NCBI GenBank assembly: GCA_005518185.1
Contig: RKSN01000002.1
Location: forward strand, 496,001-560,000
Origin: Chakrabartia godavariana
Lineage (GTDB): Bacteria > Pseudomonadota > Alphaproteobacteria > Sphingomonadales > Sphingomonadaceae
Length of the DNA: 64,000 bases
Reading direction: 5' to 3'
Shown here one piece after another: positions 8,687-17,253 of this stretch. The translations under genes and the position numbers were made by a program. Below the pieces are notes generated by a model. It was not told where the DNA came from. It saw only the letters and a list, made by a program, of their open reading frames with translations, and searched no databases. How positions within the stretch are numbered: position 1 is the first letter of the stretch; every line of letters begins with the position of its first letter.

Positions 8687-9251
8687 CGAAGGTGAGCAGT
8701 TCGACCGGTTCGTCCATCGCGACGCCGGCGCGCGGCCCTTGCGCCCAGGCGACCCGGGTCATCAATGTCCAGCCGTTCAGGACCTTTACCAGCAGCTGCT
8801 GGCCACAGCGCAGCGGCAGGTCCGATTCGATCTGGAGGCCGGTCGATGAGACGTTGCGCACGACCGCGCGGCGGCTCGACTGGCCGACGATCAGCCGGAC
8901 GTCGCGCGTCAGCTCGTTCGGCTCGGTGCCGATCACTGGCGGCGGGGCGAGCAGCTTCAGACCGAAGCGGCGCCCATGCACCCAGCGCACCGTTGCGGGC
9001 ACATAGTGAAGGCCGCTGAACGATACCTCCACATGTTCGCCCACGATGATGCGCGCCTCCGTTTCCCCCGTTAGCCCGGCTTCGGAGATATTGATGACCT
9101 CGGCGGGGACATCCAGCTCGACGGCGATGGCGTCGGCCTTCAGATAGACGCGCTTGCGTTCGGCGATACGGCGGCTTTCCCCATCGACCCGGCCCAGCGG
9201 CGCTGGAAAGATATCGGCTTCGACAGGCTCAAAGGCTTTGACGTGCAACAT
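8673..9251 (-). CDS. Tandem PilZ-domain protein
   Basis: 192 residues with two PilZ-like halves. The first has basic ERKRVYL (31-37) and Asn54-Ile-Ser56-Glu-Ala-Gly59; the second has TRDVRLIVGQSSRRAVV and Asn133-Val-Ser135-Ser-Thr-Gly138, both fitting NxSxxG. Each half then continues with a WVxGxRxGL-like strand (WVHGRRFGLKLL; WAQGPRAGVAM). Tandem PilZ proteins usually pair one nucleotide-binding and one degenerate domain; the first half has the clearer arginine cluster. It shares a hairpin terminator with the acyl-CoA dehydrogenase gene. It probably senses c-di-GMP; the partner is unknown. Confidence 0.82.
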   Translation of the reverse strand: MLHVKAFEPVEADIFPAPLGRVDGESRRIAERKRVYLKADAIAVELDVPAEVINISEAGLTGETEARIIVGEHVEVSFSGLHYVPATVRWVHGRRFGLKLLAPPPVIGTEPNELTRDVRLIVGQSSRRAVVRNVSSTGLQIESDLPLRCGQQLLVKVLNGWTLMTRVAWAQGPRAGVAMDEPVELLTFEKTA

Positions 9252-9366
9252 GGCAGTGACCCCACATTTCTGACCAGATCAGTCTAGCGGGAGTCTATTG
9301 AATCCGGTGTTGCACTACATCCTGTGGAATCCACGGTAGCGGTCCGGAGCGGCGGGTAACCTTTTG

Positions 9367-10029
9367 TTAACCAATCGCCTTTTCGGGATGCTCTTCCCTG
9401 TAGGACGGCAGGCCCGCGACCATCGCCAGCCGCACCGCCGCCGAGACGGTCCGCACGTTGAGCTTTTCCATCAAGGTCGCGCGGAAGCTTTCCACGGTCC
9501 GGATGCTGAGCCCCAGTTCATAGGCGATCAGCTTGTTGGGAAGGCCGTCGAGCAGCCCCTGCATCACCTGCCGCTCCCGGTTTGACAGCTTGGCCACGCG
9601 CGCCTTGGCATCATCAAGCTTGCCAAATTCGCTCACGCGCCGGTCCAGCTCGGCAAAGGCGTTCTCCAGCGTCGCGAGCAGATGTTCCTCGACATAGGGC
9701 TTTTCGATGAACTCAAAGGCACCATTCTTCATGGCGCGCACCGCCCGCTCAATGTCGCCCATGCCGGTCAGGATCAGGACGGGAAAGCGGATGCCGCGCG
9801 CATTGAGTTCCTCCTGCGTCTGATGCCCGTCCATGCCGGGCATTTGCAGATCGAGCATGATGCAGCCGGGCTCAGCCCCGTCCACCTCGGCCAGAAAGGC
9901 CTCTCCGCTCGGATATTGTTCGACGGCGTAGCCATTTGCCTTGAGCAGAAAGGCCGCCGACTCCCGGACGACATCATCGTCGTCGATCAGATATATGAGC
10001 TTCGTCAACTGCACCGTCTCCTGGCTCAA
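9367..10029 (-). CDS. FixJ/NarL-type response regulator
   Basis: 220 residues. The receiver domain (about 10-125) has the acidic pocket DDDD (16-19), phosphoacceptor Asp60 in CIMLDLQMPGMDG, Thr88 and Lys110 (FIEKP). The C-terminal LuxR-type helix-turn-helix (about 145-205) has LSNRERQVMQGLLDGLPNKLIAYELGLS-like order, with ERQVM and the recognition segment TVESFRATLMEKL. This is the FixJ architecture. It lies divergent from, and 99 bp away from, the FixL-like kinase at 10129, with an FNR-like box between them. It probably is one of two outputs of that kinase. Confidence 0.92.
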   Translation of the reverse strand: MSQETVQLTKLIYLIDDDDVVRESAAFLLKANGYAVEQYPSGEAFLAEVDGAEPGCIMLDLQMPGMDGHQTQEELNARGIRFPVLILTGMGDIERAVRAMKNGAFEFIEKPYVEEHLLATLENAFAELDRRVSEFGKLDDAKARVAKLSNRERQVMQGLLDGLPNKLIAYELGLSIRTVESFRATLMEKLNVRTVSAAVRLAMVAGLPSYREEHPEKAIG

Positions 10030-10056
10030 CTGTTTGCGCTAGCTATCGTTGAAGCA

Positions 10057-10070
10057 TTGACTTGAATCAA
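10057..10070. promoter_or_regulatory. FNR/FixK-like box
   Basis: TTGAC-TTGA-ATCAA matches the anaerobox consensus TTGAT-N4-ATCAA at nine of the ten half-site positions. It sits in the 99-bp divergent spacer between the FixJ-like regulator (start 10029) and the kinase (start 10129), where it could control either gene. Assignment is by consensus only. Confidence 0.5.
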
Positions 10071-10128
10071 CTATATTGGATGTGATTTCAGGATTATATT
10101 GCATCAATGTGGCGATGAAAGGCCGTCG

Positions 10129-11955
10129 ATGCGAGACACTGCGACCATGGAGGGGAAACGGCACCGCACGCCGCGCGGGCTGACTTTCTATGTCCTTGTC
10201 GTACTTGCCTTAATCAATCTGGTAGCCGCCGCGGTCGTTGTCGGCCTTGCACTCTCGCGGATGCAGAACACCTCTTCGGAGATCATTCACCGCACCAAAG
10301 TAATCTCTGCCGTCAACCAAATATTATCCATAGCGCGGGACAGTGAAACGGGGCAGCGCGGCTATCTTCTGACCGGAAATGAGAGCTATCTCGATCCCTA
10401 TCGGGGTGCATTAGATCAGGCCCCTGCCGCCTGGCGGGCGTTTTACGCCATGCCTCTTGATCCGTTACAGGTCGGACGGCGCGACGCGATCCGCACCAAT
10501 TTCGACCAGAAGCTCGATCTCAACCGCCGGACCATCGCCCAATACCGATCTGGCAACCGCGCGCAGGCGATCTCGCAGGTCCAGACCGGCCAGGGCAAGG
10601 AGATCATGGACCGGATGCGCGCCGAGGTCGCGGCATTCCAGGCGCATGAGCAACGCGCCCTTGCCCATGCCGAACGCCGGTCGGCGGCAGCCATGCGGCT
10701 GGCGGCCATCCTTACCATCGTCGGCGGCCTCGCTTTCATCGGTGCAGGCGCGCTGATGTATGCCGCCGTACGGCGGGCCAGGGCCGATGCCGGGTCGGAA
10801 GCCGCCCGGGCTCTTTCGGCCGATATGCGGTTCAAGGCCACGTTCGATCAATCCGGCGTTGGCTTCATGCATATCGACAAAGAGGGCCGCCCCCTCCTCG
10901 TCAACGATGCCATGTGCGAGATGACAGGCTATTCGCGTGCGGAATTCGTCACGGCGACCCCGGAGACGCCGGCCTTTCCCTCCAACCTGTTTTCCAACAA
11001 GGCCAATTGCGACGCCCTGATCGGCGGTGAGATCGACGCCTACCGTCACGCCCGCCTGACCCGGACCAAGGACGGCCGCGAAATCTACCTTGCCTCGGTC
11101 GTCTCTGCCGTACGCGATGCGGCGGGCGGCGTTCTGTTCCTGTCGGCGGTCGTTTCCGACCTGACCGACCAATATGTCGCCGAAAGGAACCTGCGCGACA
11201 GCCAGGAGCGGCTGCGGCGGCTTCAGGATGAATTCGCCCATGTCGCCCGCGTCAACGATCTGGGCGAAATGGCGGCGGCCATCGCGCATGAGGTCAACCA
11301 GCCCCTGACCGCGATCAACAACTACCTGTCCGTCGCCGGCAAGATGGCCGCGCGAGGATCAAGCGCGGCCGACATGGGTGATGTGATCCAGCGCGCGGGC
11401 GAACAGGCCCTGCGGGCGGGCCAGATCATCAAGCGCATGCGCAGCTTCGTCGAACGGACCGAGGACGTCCGCGAGATCGAGCGGGTCGGAACGCTGATCG
11501 CCTCCGCCGTCGAACTGACGCTGCTTGGCACCGACCGGGACGCCGTCTCGTTCGAGCAATCTGGCAATGCCGATGCCGCACTGGTCCGCGTCGACCCGAT
11601 CCAGTTCCAGCAGGCGCTCATCATCCTGATGCGCAACGCCATCGAAGCCTTTTCAACAGCCAAGTGCCCCGGAAAGTGCCACATTCACCTCACCAGCACG
11701 TTCGACGCCTCAGGTCAGAATGTGTGCGTTGATGTGTCAGACAATGGCCCCGGCCTGCCCGGCGATCTGGCGCAGGAGGTATTCAAGCCCTTTGTCACGT
11801 CCAAGCCCGGCAATATGGGCATGGGCCTTTCCATCGCCCGGCGTCTGATCGACAGCCATGGCGGGCGGCTGACAATGGAATCCCCGAAGGATGGTGGCGC
11901 GACCTTCCGCATCACCATTCCGCTCGTCGAAAACAATCTGGATCAGGCGGCGTAA
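10129..11955 (+). CDS. CHASE3-PAS sensor histidine kinase, FixL type
   Basis: 608 residues from the ATG at 10129 (GAAAGG upstream; a TTG at 10099 would add ten residues). Order: TM1 (about 19-43), periplasmic helical CHASE3-like domain (45-185) with the signature DSETGQRGYLLTGNE, TM2 (190-215), PAS domain (235-345), then HisKA with phosphoacceptor His387 in AIAHEVNQPLTAINN and a C-terminal HATPase with N and G boxes (LMRNAIEAF, DNGPGLP, GMGMGLSIARRLI). The HEVNQPL H-box is the FixL/DctB-like class, which matches the two FixJ-type regulators at each side. CHASE3 points to a periplasmic or membrane stimulus. No heme-binding PAS histidine could be identified with confidence, so oxygen sensing is not shown. 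Confidence 0.93.
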   Translation: MRDTATMEGKRHRTPRGLTFYVLVVLALINLVAAAVVVGLALSRMQNTSSEIIHRTKVISAVNQILSIARDSETGQRGYLLTGNESYLDPYRGALDQAPAAWRAFYAMPLDPLQVGRRDAIRTNFDQKLDLNRRTIAQYRSGNRAQAISQVQTGQGKEIMDRMRAEVAAFQAHEQRALAHAERRSAAAMRLAAILTIVGGLAFIGAGALMYAAVRRARADAGSEAARALSADMRFKATFDQSGVGFMHIDKEGRPLLVNDAMCEMTGYSRAEFVTATPETPAFPSNLFSNKANCDALIGGEIDAYRHARLTRTKDGREIYLASVVSAVRDAAGGVLFLSAVVSDLTDQYVAERNLRDSQERLRRLQDEFAHVARVNDLGEMAAAIAHEVNQPLTAINNYLSVAGKMAARGSSAADMGDVIQRAGEQALRAGQIIKRMRSFVERTEDVREIERVGTLIASAVELTLLGTDRDAVSFEQSGNADAALVRVDPIQFQQALIILMRNAIEAFSTAKCPGKCHIHLTSTFDASGQNVCVDVSDNGPGLPGDLAQEVFKPFVTSKPGNMGMGLSIARRLIDSHGGRLTMESPKDGGATFRITIPLVENNLDQAA

Positions 11956-11986
11956 GCAGGAAAAGGCCGCACGGCCCGGTCGACGC

Positions 11987-12598
11987 TCAGTCGCGTTCCG
12001 CGCGCGCTGCCAGCGCCACCGCTTCGGCCATCGACCGCACCTGAAGGCGGCGCACGATATGGGCCCGGTGCATTTCGACCGTACGCGGGCTGATGCCCAG
12101 ATGCGCCGCGATCGACTTGGTCGCCATGCCGTGTGCGATCATCTGCAGCACGTCATATTCGCGGGGCGAGAGCCGCTCACGCACCTCATTCTCATCCGAC
12201 GGCTCGGCTACGCCCTGCACCGCGGCCTGCCGCGCGAATGCGGCATTGACGACCGACAGCAGCATTTCGGGCTGGATCGGCTTTTCGATGAAATCGACAG
12301 TGCCAAGCTTCATCGCCATGACGGCCGACGGCACGTCGCCATTCCCGCTCATCATCACCACCGGCCAACCGACCTGCGTGCGTTCGCGCAGCGCCATCAG
12401 GAAATCGATGCCGTCCATTGCCGGCATGTGCAGATCGAGCAGAACCGGCGCCGGCTGCAGCGCGGTGAAACTCTCGAAAAAGTCCGTCGCCGCCCCAAAA
12501 CTATGCGTCTCAAACCCATGCGCGCGCAACAACATCGCCAGCGACAGCCGGACACCCTGATCGTCATCGACGATGTAGACGAGGTTCGTGGCAGACAT
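11987..12598 (-). CDS. Second FixJ-type response regulator
   Basis: 203 residues from the ATG at 12598 (MSATNLVYIVDDD); the longer frame to 12676 adds 26 residues with no receiver similarity. Receiver domain with DDD (11-13), phosphoacceptor Asp55 (PVLLDLHMPAMDG), conserved Ser in VVMMSGNGD and Lys in FIEKP. The LuxR-type HTH has LSPREYDVLQMIAHG and the recognition region SPRTVEMHRAHIVRRLQ. It is convergent with the kinase gene, ending 31 bp beyond its stop. With the regulator at 9367 it makes a one-kinase, two-regulator set. Confidence 0.92.
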   Translation of the reverse strand: MSATNLVYIVDDDQGVRLSLAMLLRAHGFETHSFGAATDFFESFTALQPAPVLLDLHMPAMDGIDFLMALRERTQVGWPVVMMSGNGDVPSAVMAMKLGTVDFIEKPIQPEMLLSVVNAAFARQAAVQGVAEPSDENEVRERLSPREYDVLQMIAHGMATKSIAAHLGISPRTVEMHRAHIVRRLQVRSMAEAVALAARAERD

Positions 12599-12799
12599 GA
12601 ACGGACGCGCTTTCGGAAAAAGAGGCAGGAACGAAACTCCGGCCGGATATCGGGACAAATACCCGCGCGGCCGCACAGCGGCGAGATAGGGAAAATACGG
12701 AGGGGGGGTCTAAAACGATTGCGCAGTCATGGAGGAGAATCACCCGACAGGTTGGGGCACACTTTACAGAAGGCGCGTTCGTCCATATTGGCGCAATCC
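12599..12799. other. 201-bp spacer, start of the polysaccharide locus
   Basis: Spacer between the leftward response regulator and the rightward polymerase-like gene. It must hold the promoters of both. A run of seven Gs lies near 12701-12709 (GGAGGGGGGG). I could not assign a clear sigma-70 or sigma-54 promoter by eye. Confidence 0.4.
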
Positions 12800-14281
12800 A
12801 TGTCGCGTTCGAAGAATTCTGCAGACAAGGGCGATATACGTCGCAGGGTCGAACGCAGTTCCCCGAATCTCAATCGTCACGTTCTTTCTGACGGCGCTGC
12901 ACGCCCGGTGAGGCGTCGAGGCCTCCAGACCGCCCCTTCAAATGCATGGCGTCTCAGTCCCGACAATCGTCCAGCTTTTTGGGCCTTGATGGCATTTTTC
13001 GGCCTGCTGTTTTTTCTGGGTGGCAGCAGCTGGGGGAATGAGGCAGGCCTCATGATCCTTAGACCTGCGGCGATCCTATTACTCTGCTATGGATTAACCC
13101 ATCTGGAGCGTCCGCTACTCAAGCAATATAGTTCAGTTTTCGTCTTATTTGGCGCTGTGACAGCCTTGGTCGTACTGCACTTGGTGCCTCTGCCGCCGTC
13201 AATGTGGCAGCTGTTGCCGACGCGGGATCTGCTCAAACAGATCGACATGGCGGCAGGGCTGGGGCACATTCATAGACCGCTGTCAGTCGCCCCGGACGCC
13301 ACTTGGAACGCCCTCTATTCGCTTGCGGTGCCGGCTGCCGTGCTGGTAACCGCTGCGCAGCTGAAGCTCGCAGATCAAATGCGACTAATGATAGGTTTGT
13401 TGGTTTTCATTCTCGCAAGCTCAGTTGTTACGGTGGCCCAAGCGACAGGTTCTGATGTTGCATTCTATGGCGTCACGTCCACCACCCCAGGCATTTTTGC
13501 AAATAGAAACCATCAAAGCGCCCTTATCGCCATCGCTTTCCCAGTGCTCGCCTCGGCCAGATATTTTGCAACACGCGTCGGCATGATGAATGGAAGGCTC
13601 GCCAACATTTTATCCATTGCACTGGGGCTATCGCTTGTGCCGCTTGTGATCATCATAGGCTCGCGGACGGGATTGGTTCTTTGCTTCATCGCGATTGCCC
13701 TACTCGCAACGATCGTACCGGGGCAGATAAACGGTTCCTCACACAGCAAGCAGCTCGGTGCCGCCGCCATGAAATGGATTGGCGCGGCGGTCGCCGTCGG
13801 GAGCATGGTCTGGCTCACCTTCGCGGCTTCACGGGATGTCGCCTTCACCCGCCTTGGAGACACCCATGAAGATGGAAGATCTGCGATCTGGCGTGGAGTC
13901 GCGGACGACCTTCCAAACTGGATGCCTTGGGGTTCCGGAGTGGGCAGCTTTGCAGACGCTTATCAAATCAACGAGTCCAAATGGGTTCTTGGTCCAAAAT
14001 TCCTGAACCATGCGCACAACGACTGGCTTGAGGTTGTCTATACTACTGGCGTTCCAGGCTGCATCCTCTTAGTGGCTGGATGCGCTCTTTTCCTTGCTGG
14101 ACTGTGGCGGCTGCGCGGAACCGATGGGCGCGCTTCGACCCTGGCGCGATGCGGTATCGTGATTATATTTTTGCTCGCCTTGGCTAGCATTACAGACTAT
14201 CCGATCCGCACCCCGATCATGGCGTCAATTATGTCGCTTGCGGCGATATGGTCTTGTTCCCCCCAAGAGGACCGGAAATGA
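12800..14281 (+). CDS. O-antigen ligase/polymerase-like membrane protein (Wzy_C family)
   Basis: About 493 residues if the ATG at 12800 is used; the frame is open much further upstream and a start closer to the first helix (WALMAFFGLLFFLGG) is possible. About ten or more transmembrane helices. The Wzy_C features are visible: GIFANRNHQSALIAIAFP, then GSRTGLVLCFIAIALLATI, a large periplasmic loop, and NHAHNDWLEVVYTTGVPG, where the H-N-D-x-L-E motif is the family hallmark. Members join lipid-linked glycans, either as polymerase (Wzy) or ligase (WaaL). Its stop overlaps the start of the wza gene (ATGA), so export genes are translationally coupled; polymerase is the better guess. Confidence 0.85.
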   Translation: MSRSKNSADKGDIRRRVERSSPNLNRHVLSDGAARPVRRRGLQTAPSNAWRLSPDNRPAFWALMAFFGLLFFLGGSSWGNEAGLMILRPAAILLLCYGLTHLERPLLKQYSSVFVLFGAVTALVVLHLVPLPPSMWQLLPTRDLLKQIDMAAGLGHIHRPLSVAPDATWNALYSLAVPAAVLVTAAQLKLADQMRLMIGLLVFILASSVVTVAQATGSDVAFYGVTSTTPGIFANRNHQSALIAIAFPVLASARYFATRVGMMNGRLANILSIALGLSLVPLVIIIGSRTGLVLCFIAIALLATIVPGQINGSSHSKQLGAAAMKWIGAAVAVGSMVWLTFAASRDVAFTRLGDTHEDGRSAIWRGVADDLPNWMPWGSGVGSFADAYQINESKWVLGPKFLNHAHNDWLEVVYTTGVPGCILLVAGCALFLAGLWRLRGTDGRASTLARCGIVIIFLLALASITDYPIRTPIMASIMSLAAIWSCSPQEDRK

Positions 14282-15027
14282 ATTTTTCAGAGAGCTGTTC
14301 TCGAGTTCGATTGTTGGCCACTATGGTGACGTCTGGCGCTTTGCTTGGACTGACCGGGTGCGCGTCCTCAACTCAAATGTCTGCGCCCGTTCAAGACCTC
14401 AAGCGGGTAGACGTGTCCTCGATGCCCGTGCCTTCGACTGCCGATCTGTCTGCCTCGGATAGGCCATATCGGGTTGGTCCGTTCGACAAACTGACGATCG
14501 ACGTTTTCGGCAGCGAAGAGTTGAGTCAGAAGGAGGTGCAGGTCGATGCGAGCGGTCGAATTACCTTCCCGCTGATTGGTACGGTCGAGGTCGCAGGAAA
14601 GACGCCGGGAGAAATCGGCGCTGCGATGCAGGATCTTTTCCGCGGCCGCTTTATCAGAAACCCTCAGGTGACTGTAAATCTCAAACAGATTGTCAGTCAG
14701 ACTGTCACCATCGGCGGTGAGGTTCGTAAGCCGGGCGTTTATCCCATTATCGGCAAGATGACCTTAATGACTGCAATCGCGTCCGCAGAAGGTTGGACGG
14801 ACATTTCGGATCGCGGCAATGTTGTTGTCTTTCGGACGGTGAATAAGCAGGACTACGCAGCGGTGTATAACGTCAAGGCGATCCAGCGAGGACGCTATCC
14901 CGACCCCGAAGTATTCGCAAGCGACGTTGTTATGGTTGGCGACTCGCAGTCGAGAAAGATCTGGAAGGACTTCCTCGCTGCGTCACCCCTATTGGCGCCA
15001 GTCGTCTTGCTCATCGGCCGAAATTAA
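14278..15027 (+). CDS. Polysaccharide export lipoprotein, Wza/OPX family
   Basis: 249 residues from the ATG at 14278 within the ATGA overlap. Signal peptide with lipobox LTGC (Cys28), so it should be an outer-membrane lipoprotein. The poly_export domain begins at YRVGPFDKLTIDVFGSEEL, followed by ASGRITFPLIGTVEVAGKT, and the SLBB-like domain contains VTIGGEVRKPGVYPI. It is shorter than E. coli Wza (379 residues) and appears to lack the C-terminal outer-membrane helix, ending instead with a hydrophobic SPLLAPVVLLIGRN tail. It forms the periplasmic/outer-membrane channel with the BY-kinase encoded next, 19 bp downstream. Confidence 0.93.
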   Translation: MNFSESCSRVRLLATMVTSGALLGLTGCASSTQMSAPVQDLKRVDVSSMPVPSTADLSASDRPYRVGPFDKLTIDVFGSEELSQKEVQVDASGRITFPLIGTVEVAGKTPGEIGAAMQDLFRGRFIRNPQVTVNLKQIVSQTVTIGGEVRKPGVYPIIGKMTLMTAIASAEGWTDISDRGNVVVFRTVNKQDYAAVYNVKAIQRGRYPDPEVFASDVVMVGDSQSRKIWKDFLAASPLLAPVVLLIGRN

Positions 15028-15046
15028 TGACCTTCCGGATTTTGAC

Positions 15047-17245
15047 ATGACTGATACCGTAATGAATTCTGGCAACCAGCTTGCGATGACTTCAATCGAC
15101 GGGCGGCAGGATGGCTTCCACCTGCCGCCGGTTTTGCTCCAATATTGGCACACAGCGATGCGCTGGCGCTGGCTCATGGCTGGCATTACAGCAGCCTGCC
15201 TGATCCTCGGGATTGTCCTCACGTTGCTGACCGCCCCGCTATATACCGCGAAAGTTCAGATTCAGATTGATCGTCAACAAAAGCAAGTGACGAAAGTCGA
15301 AGGTCTGGAGGCGCAAAACGCTTCTCAAGACTTGGAATTCTATGCCACTCAATATGCTTTGTTGAAGGCCCGCCCTGTAGCAGAACGCGTTGCTGCCGAA
15401 CTGAACCTTTTCGACAATGTCGCCTTTTTGGAAGCACATGGCATTCAGGCGGACAAATTCCTCAAAAAGGATCCGCTGAAGTCCGAAGCGCAAGTGAAAG
15501 ATCAGCGTCGACGCGCAGTGGTCGACATTCTGCTTTCAAAGGTAACCATCTCACCGCTTCGCGGTTCGAAACTCGTCGACATTACCTACACCTGCCGCAA
15601 CCCGGCATTGTCTGCAGCCATCGCAAACAAGTGGGCATCTTCGTTTATTGCGCTAAGCATGGATCGCCAGTTTGCGTCGACAGCAGATGCCCGGGCGTTC
15701 CTCGAAAATCGACTGCAAACACTGCGGGAACGCCTGGATGAAAGCGAAAAGCAAGTTGTCCTTTACGGGTCGAAATCCGGAATCGTCTCCCTCGACCAGA
15801 TACGGGACGCCGATGGTCGAACAGTAGGTAACCGGACATTGACCGGCACCACGCTTGAGCAGCTCGCAACAGCGCTAAACCAGGCAACCGCCGATCGTAT
15901 TGCAGCGCAGGCAAGAGCCCAGGGAAGCGGGGAAACCGCACTGGAAGCCGTCAACAGCATATCACTTGCCAATCTGCGCCAGCAGCGCGCCGAAATCGCA
16001 GCGCAGTATGCAAAGGCCTCTGTGCAGTTCGAGCCCGAGTATCCGCGGGTTATGGAGTTGTCAAAACAGCTTCAGGCCTTGGACTCCGCAATAGGAAGGG
16101 AAACGTCCCGAATTTCGCAGGCCAGAAACCGAGAGTACCGGGAGGCGCTCGCACGCGAAGTCGACCTACAATCCAAGGTCGATCTTATAAAAAGGCAGTT
16201 GGACACTCAAAACCGGGCAAATATTCAATACTCGAACTATCAGCGCGAAGCTGACACCAATCGGCAACTCTATGATGCGCTTCTGCAGCGCTACAAGGAA
16301 ATTGGCGTCGCTGGCGCCGTGGGCGTCAACAACATTTCGATTGTCGAGCCTGCTATGGTGCCCGCTGCTCCTTCTTCGCCGCGCTTGATGTTGAACGTTG
16401 CCTTTGCGCTCGTCCTCGGCCTGCTGCTCTCGGCTGCCACAGTGTTTGCCTTGGAGCAGATTGACGAAGGTATCCGCGAACCTGGGCAGGTCGAACAGTT
16501 GCTGCATGTGCCGTTGCTCGGCATCACACCAATGGTCGAGACCACCGTCGTCGAAGAGCTTCACGATCCCAAATCCCACTTTTTCGATGCATGCTTTTCC
16601 ATCCGCTCGAGCTTGGCGTTTTCGACCAATCACGGGTTTCCGAAGTCGTTGGCAATCATCAGCACTCAGCCCAGTGAAGGAAAGTCGTCCACGGCGCTCA
16701 CTCTTGCTGTCGTGCTTGGCAGGACCGGGAAACGCGTGCTGCTCGTCGATGGCGACCTTCGATCACCGTCGGTCCATGCGATGGTTGGCGCGCCGAATGA
16801 CCGCGGTTTCAGCAACTATCTGGCAGGTGACAACGATTGGGCGACGCTTCCCCATGAAACAGCGTTCAAGAATCTATCCATCATTGCCGCTGGCCCCATT
16901 CCCCCAAGTGCTGCTGAACTATTGAGCGGTGACCGTCTTTCGCAGTTTGTGAGCGAAGGGTTGCAGCAATTCGATCACATCATCATCGACAGCCCGCCTG
17001 TTCTCGGCATGACGGACGCGCCTCTGATCGCAAAGGCCGTTGAAGGCGTTGTCTACATCGTTCAGTCGGGCGGCGCGGCCAAGCGCGGTATCAAGGCGTC
17101 GATTGATCGTCTCCGGTTGGTCAACGCACATCTCTTCGGTGTAGTTCTTACAAAGATCAGTAGCGGATCGCGTGGTTATGGTTATGGCTATGGCTATGGT
17201 TATGGCTATGGTTCCCACTATGGCGATCATAAGAAGCAGGCGTAA
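15047..17245 (+). CDS. Polysaccharide co-polymerase with tyrosine autokinase domain (Wzc type)
   Basis: 732 residues from the ATG at 15047. TM1 is near 43-65 and TM2 near 446-468, flanking a periplasmic Wzz-like domain with coiled-coil segments (about 210-420). The cytoplasmic BY-kinase domain has Walker A QPSEGKSS (541-548), Walker A' VLLVDGDLRSP (564-574) and Walker B IIIDSPP (645-651). The C-terminal tyrosine cluster needed for autophosphorylation is unusually regular: Gly-Tyr repeated six times (Tyr711, 713, 715, 717, 719, 721) plus Tyr725. It controls chain length and export of the polysaccharide with the Wza-like lipoprotein. Tyr phosphatase partner not seen in the window. Confidence 0.96.
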   Translation: MTDTVMNSGNQLAMTSIDGRQDGFHLPPVLLQYWHTAMRWRWLMAGITAACLILGIVLTLLTAPLYTAKVQIQIDRQQKQVTKVEGLEAQNASQDLEFYATQYALLKARPVAERVAAELNLFDNVAFLEAHGIQADKFLKKDPLKSEAQVKDQRRRAVVDILLSKVTISPLRGSKLVDITYTCRNPALSAAIANKWASSFIALSMDRQFASTADARAFLENRLQTLRERLDESEKQVVLYGSKSGIVSLDQIRDADGRTVGNRTLTGTTLEQLATALNQATADRIAAQARAQGSGETALEAVNSISLANLRQQRAEIAAQYAKASVQFEPEYPRVMELSKQLQALDSAIGRETSRISQARNREYREALAREVDLQSKVDLIKRQLDTQNRANIQYSNYQREADTNRQLYDALLQRYKEIGVAGAVGVNNISIVEPAMVPAAPSSPRLMLNVAFALVLGLLLSAATVFALEQIDEGIREPGQVEQLLHVPLLGITPMVETTVVEELHDPKSHFFDACFSIRSSLAFSTNHGFPKSLAIISTQPSEGKSSTALTLAVVLGRTGKRVLLVDGDLRSPSVHAMVGAPNDRGFSNYLAGDNDWATLPHETAFKNLSIIAAGPIPPSAAELLSGDRLSQFVSEGLQQFDHIIIDSPPVLGMTDAPLIAKAVEGVVYIVQSGGAAKRGIKASIDRLRLVNAHLFGVVLTKISSGSRGYGYGYGYGYGYGSHYGDHKKQA
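17174..17209 (+). repeat. Six tandem GGYTAT hexamers in the BY-kinase C-terminus
   Basis: Six in-frame 6-bp units (GGT or GGC followed by TAT) encode the Gly-Tyr repeats. All units are near identical, so the tract could change length by slippage without a frameshift, altering the number of autophosphorylated tyrosines. Confidence 0.9.
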
Positions 17246-17253
17246 GACGCGTT

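Noticed and set aside
9367-11955. True oxygen-sensing FixLJ pair
   Set aside because: The kinase has a periplasmic CHASE3 domain and I could not identify a heme-ligating histidine in its PAS domain, so oxygen sensing is not claimed.
17174-17209. Short tandem repeats as a possible CRISPR array
   Set aside because: Units are 6 bp, without spacers, and lie inside a coding region in frame.
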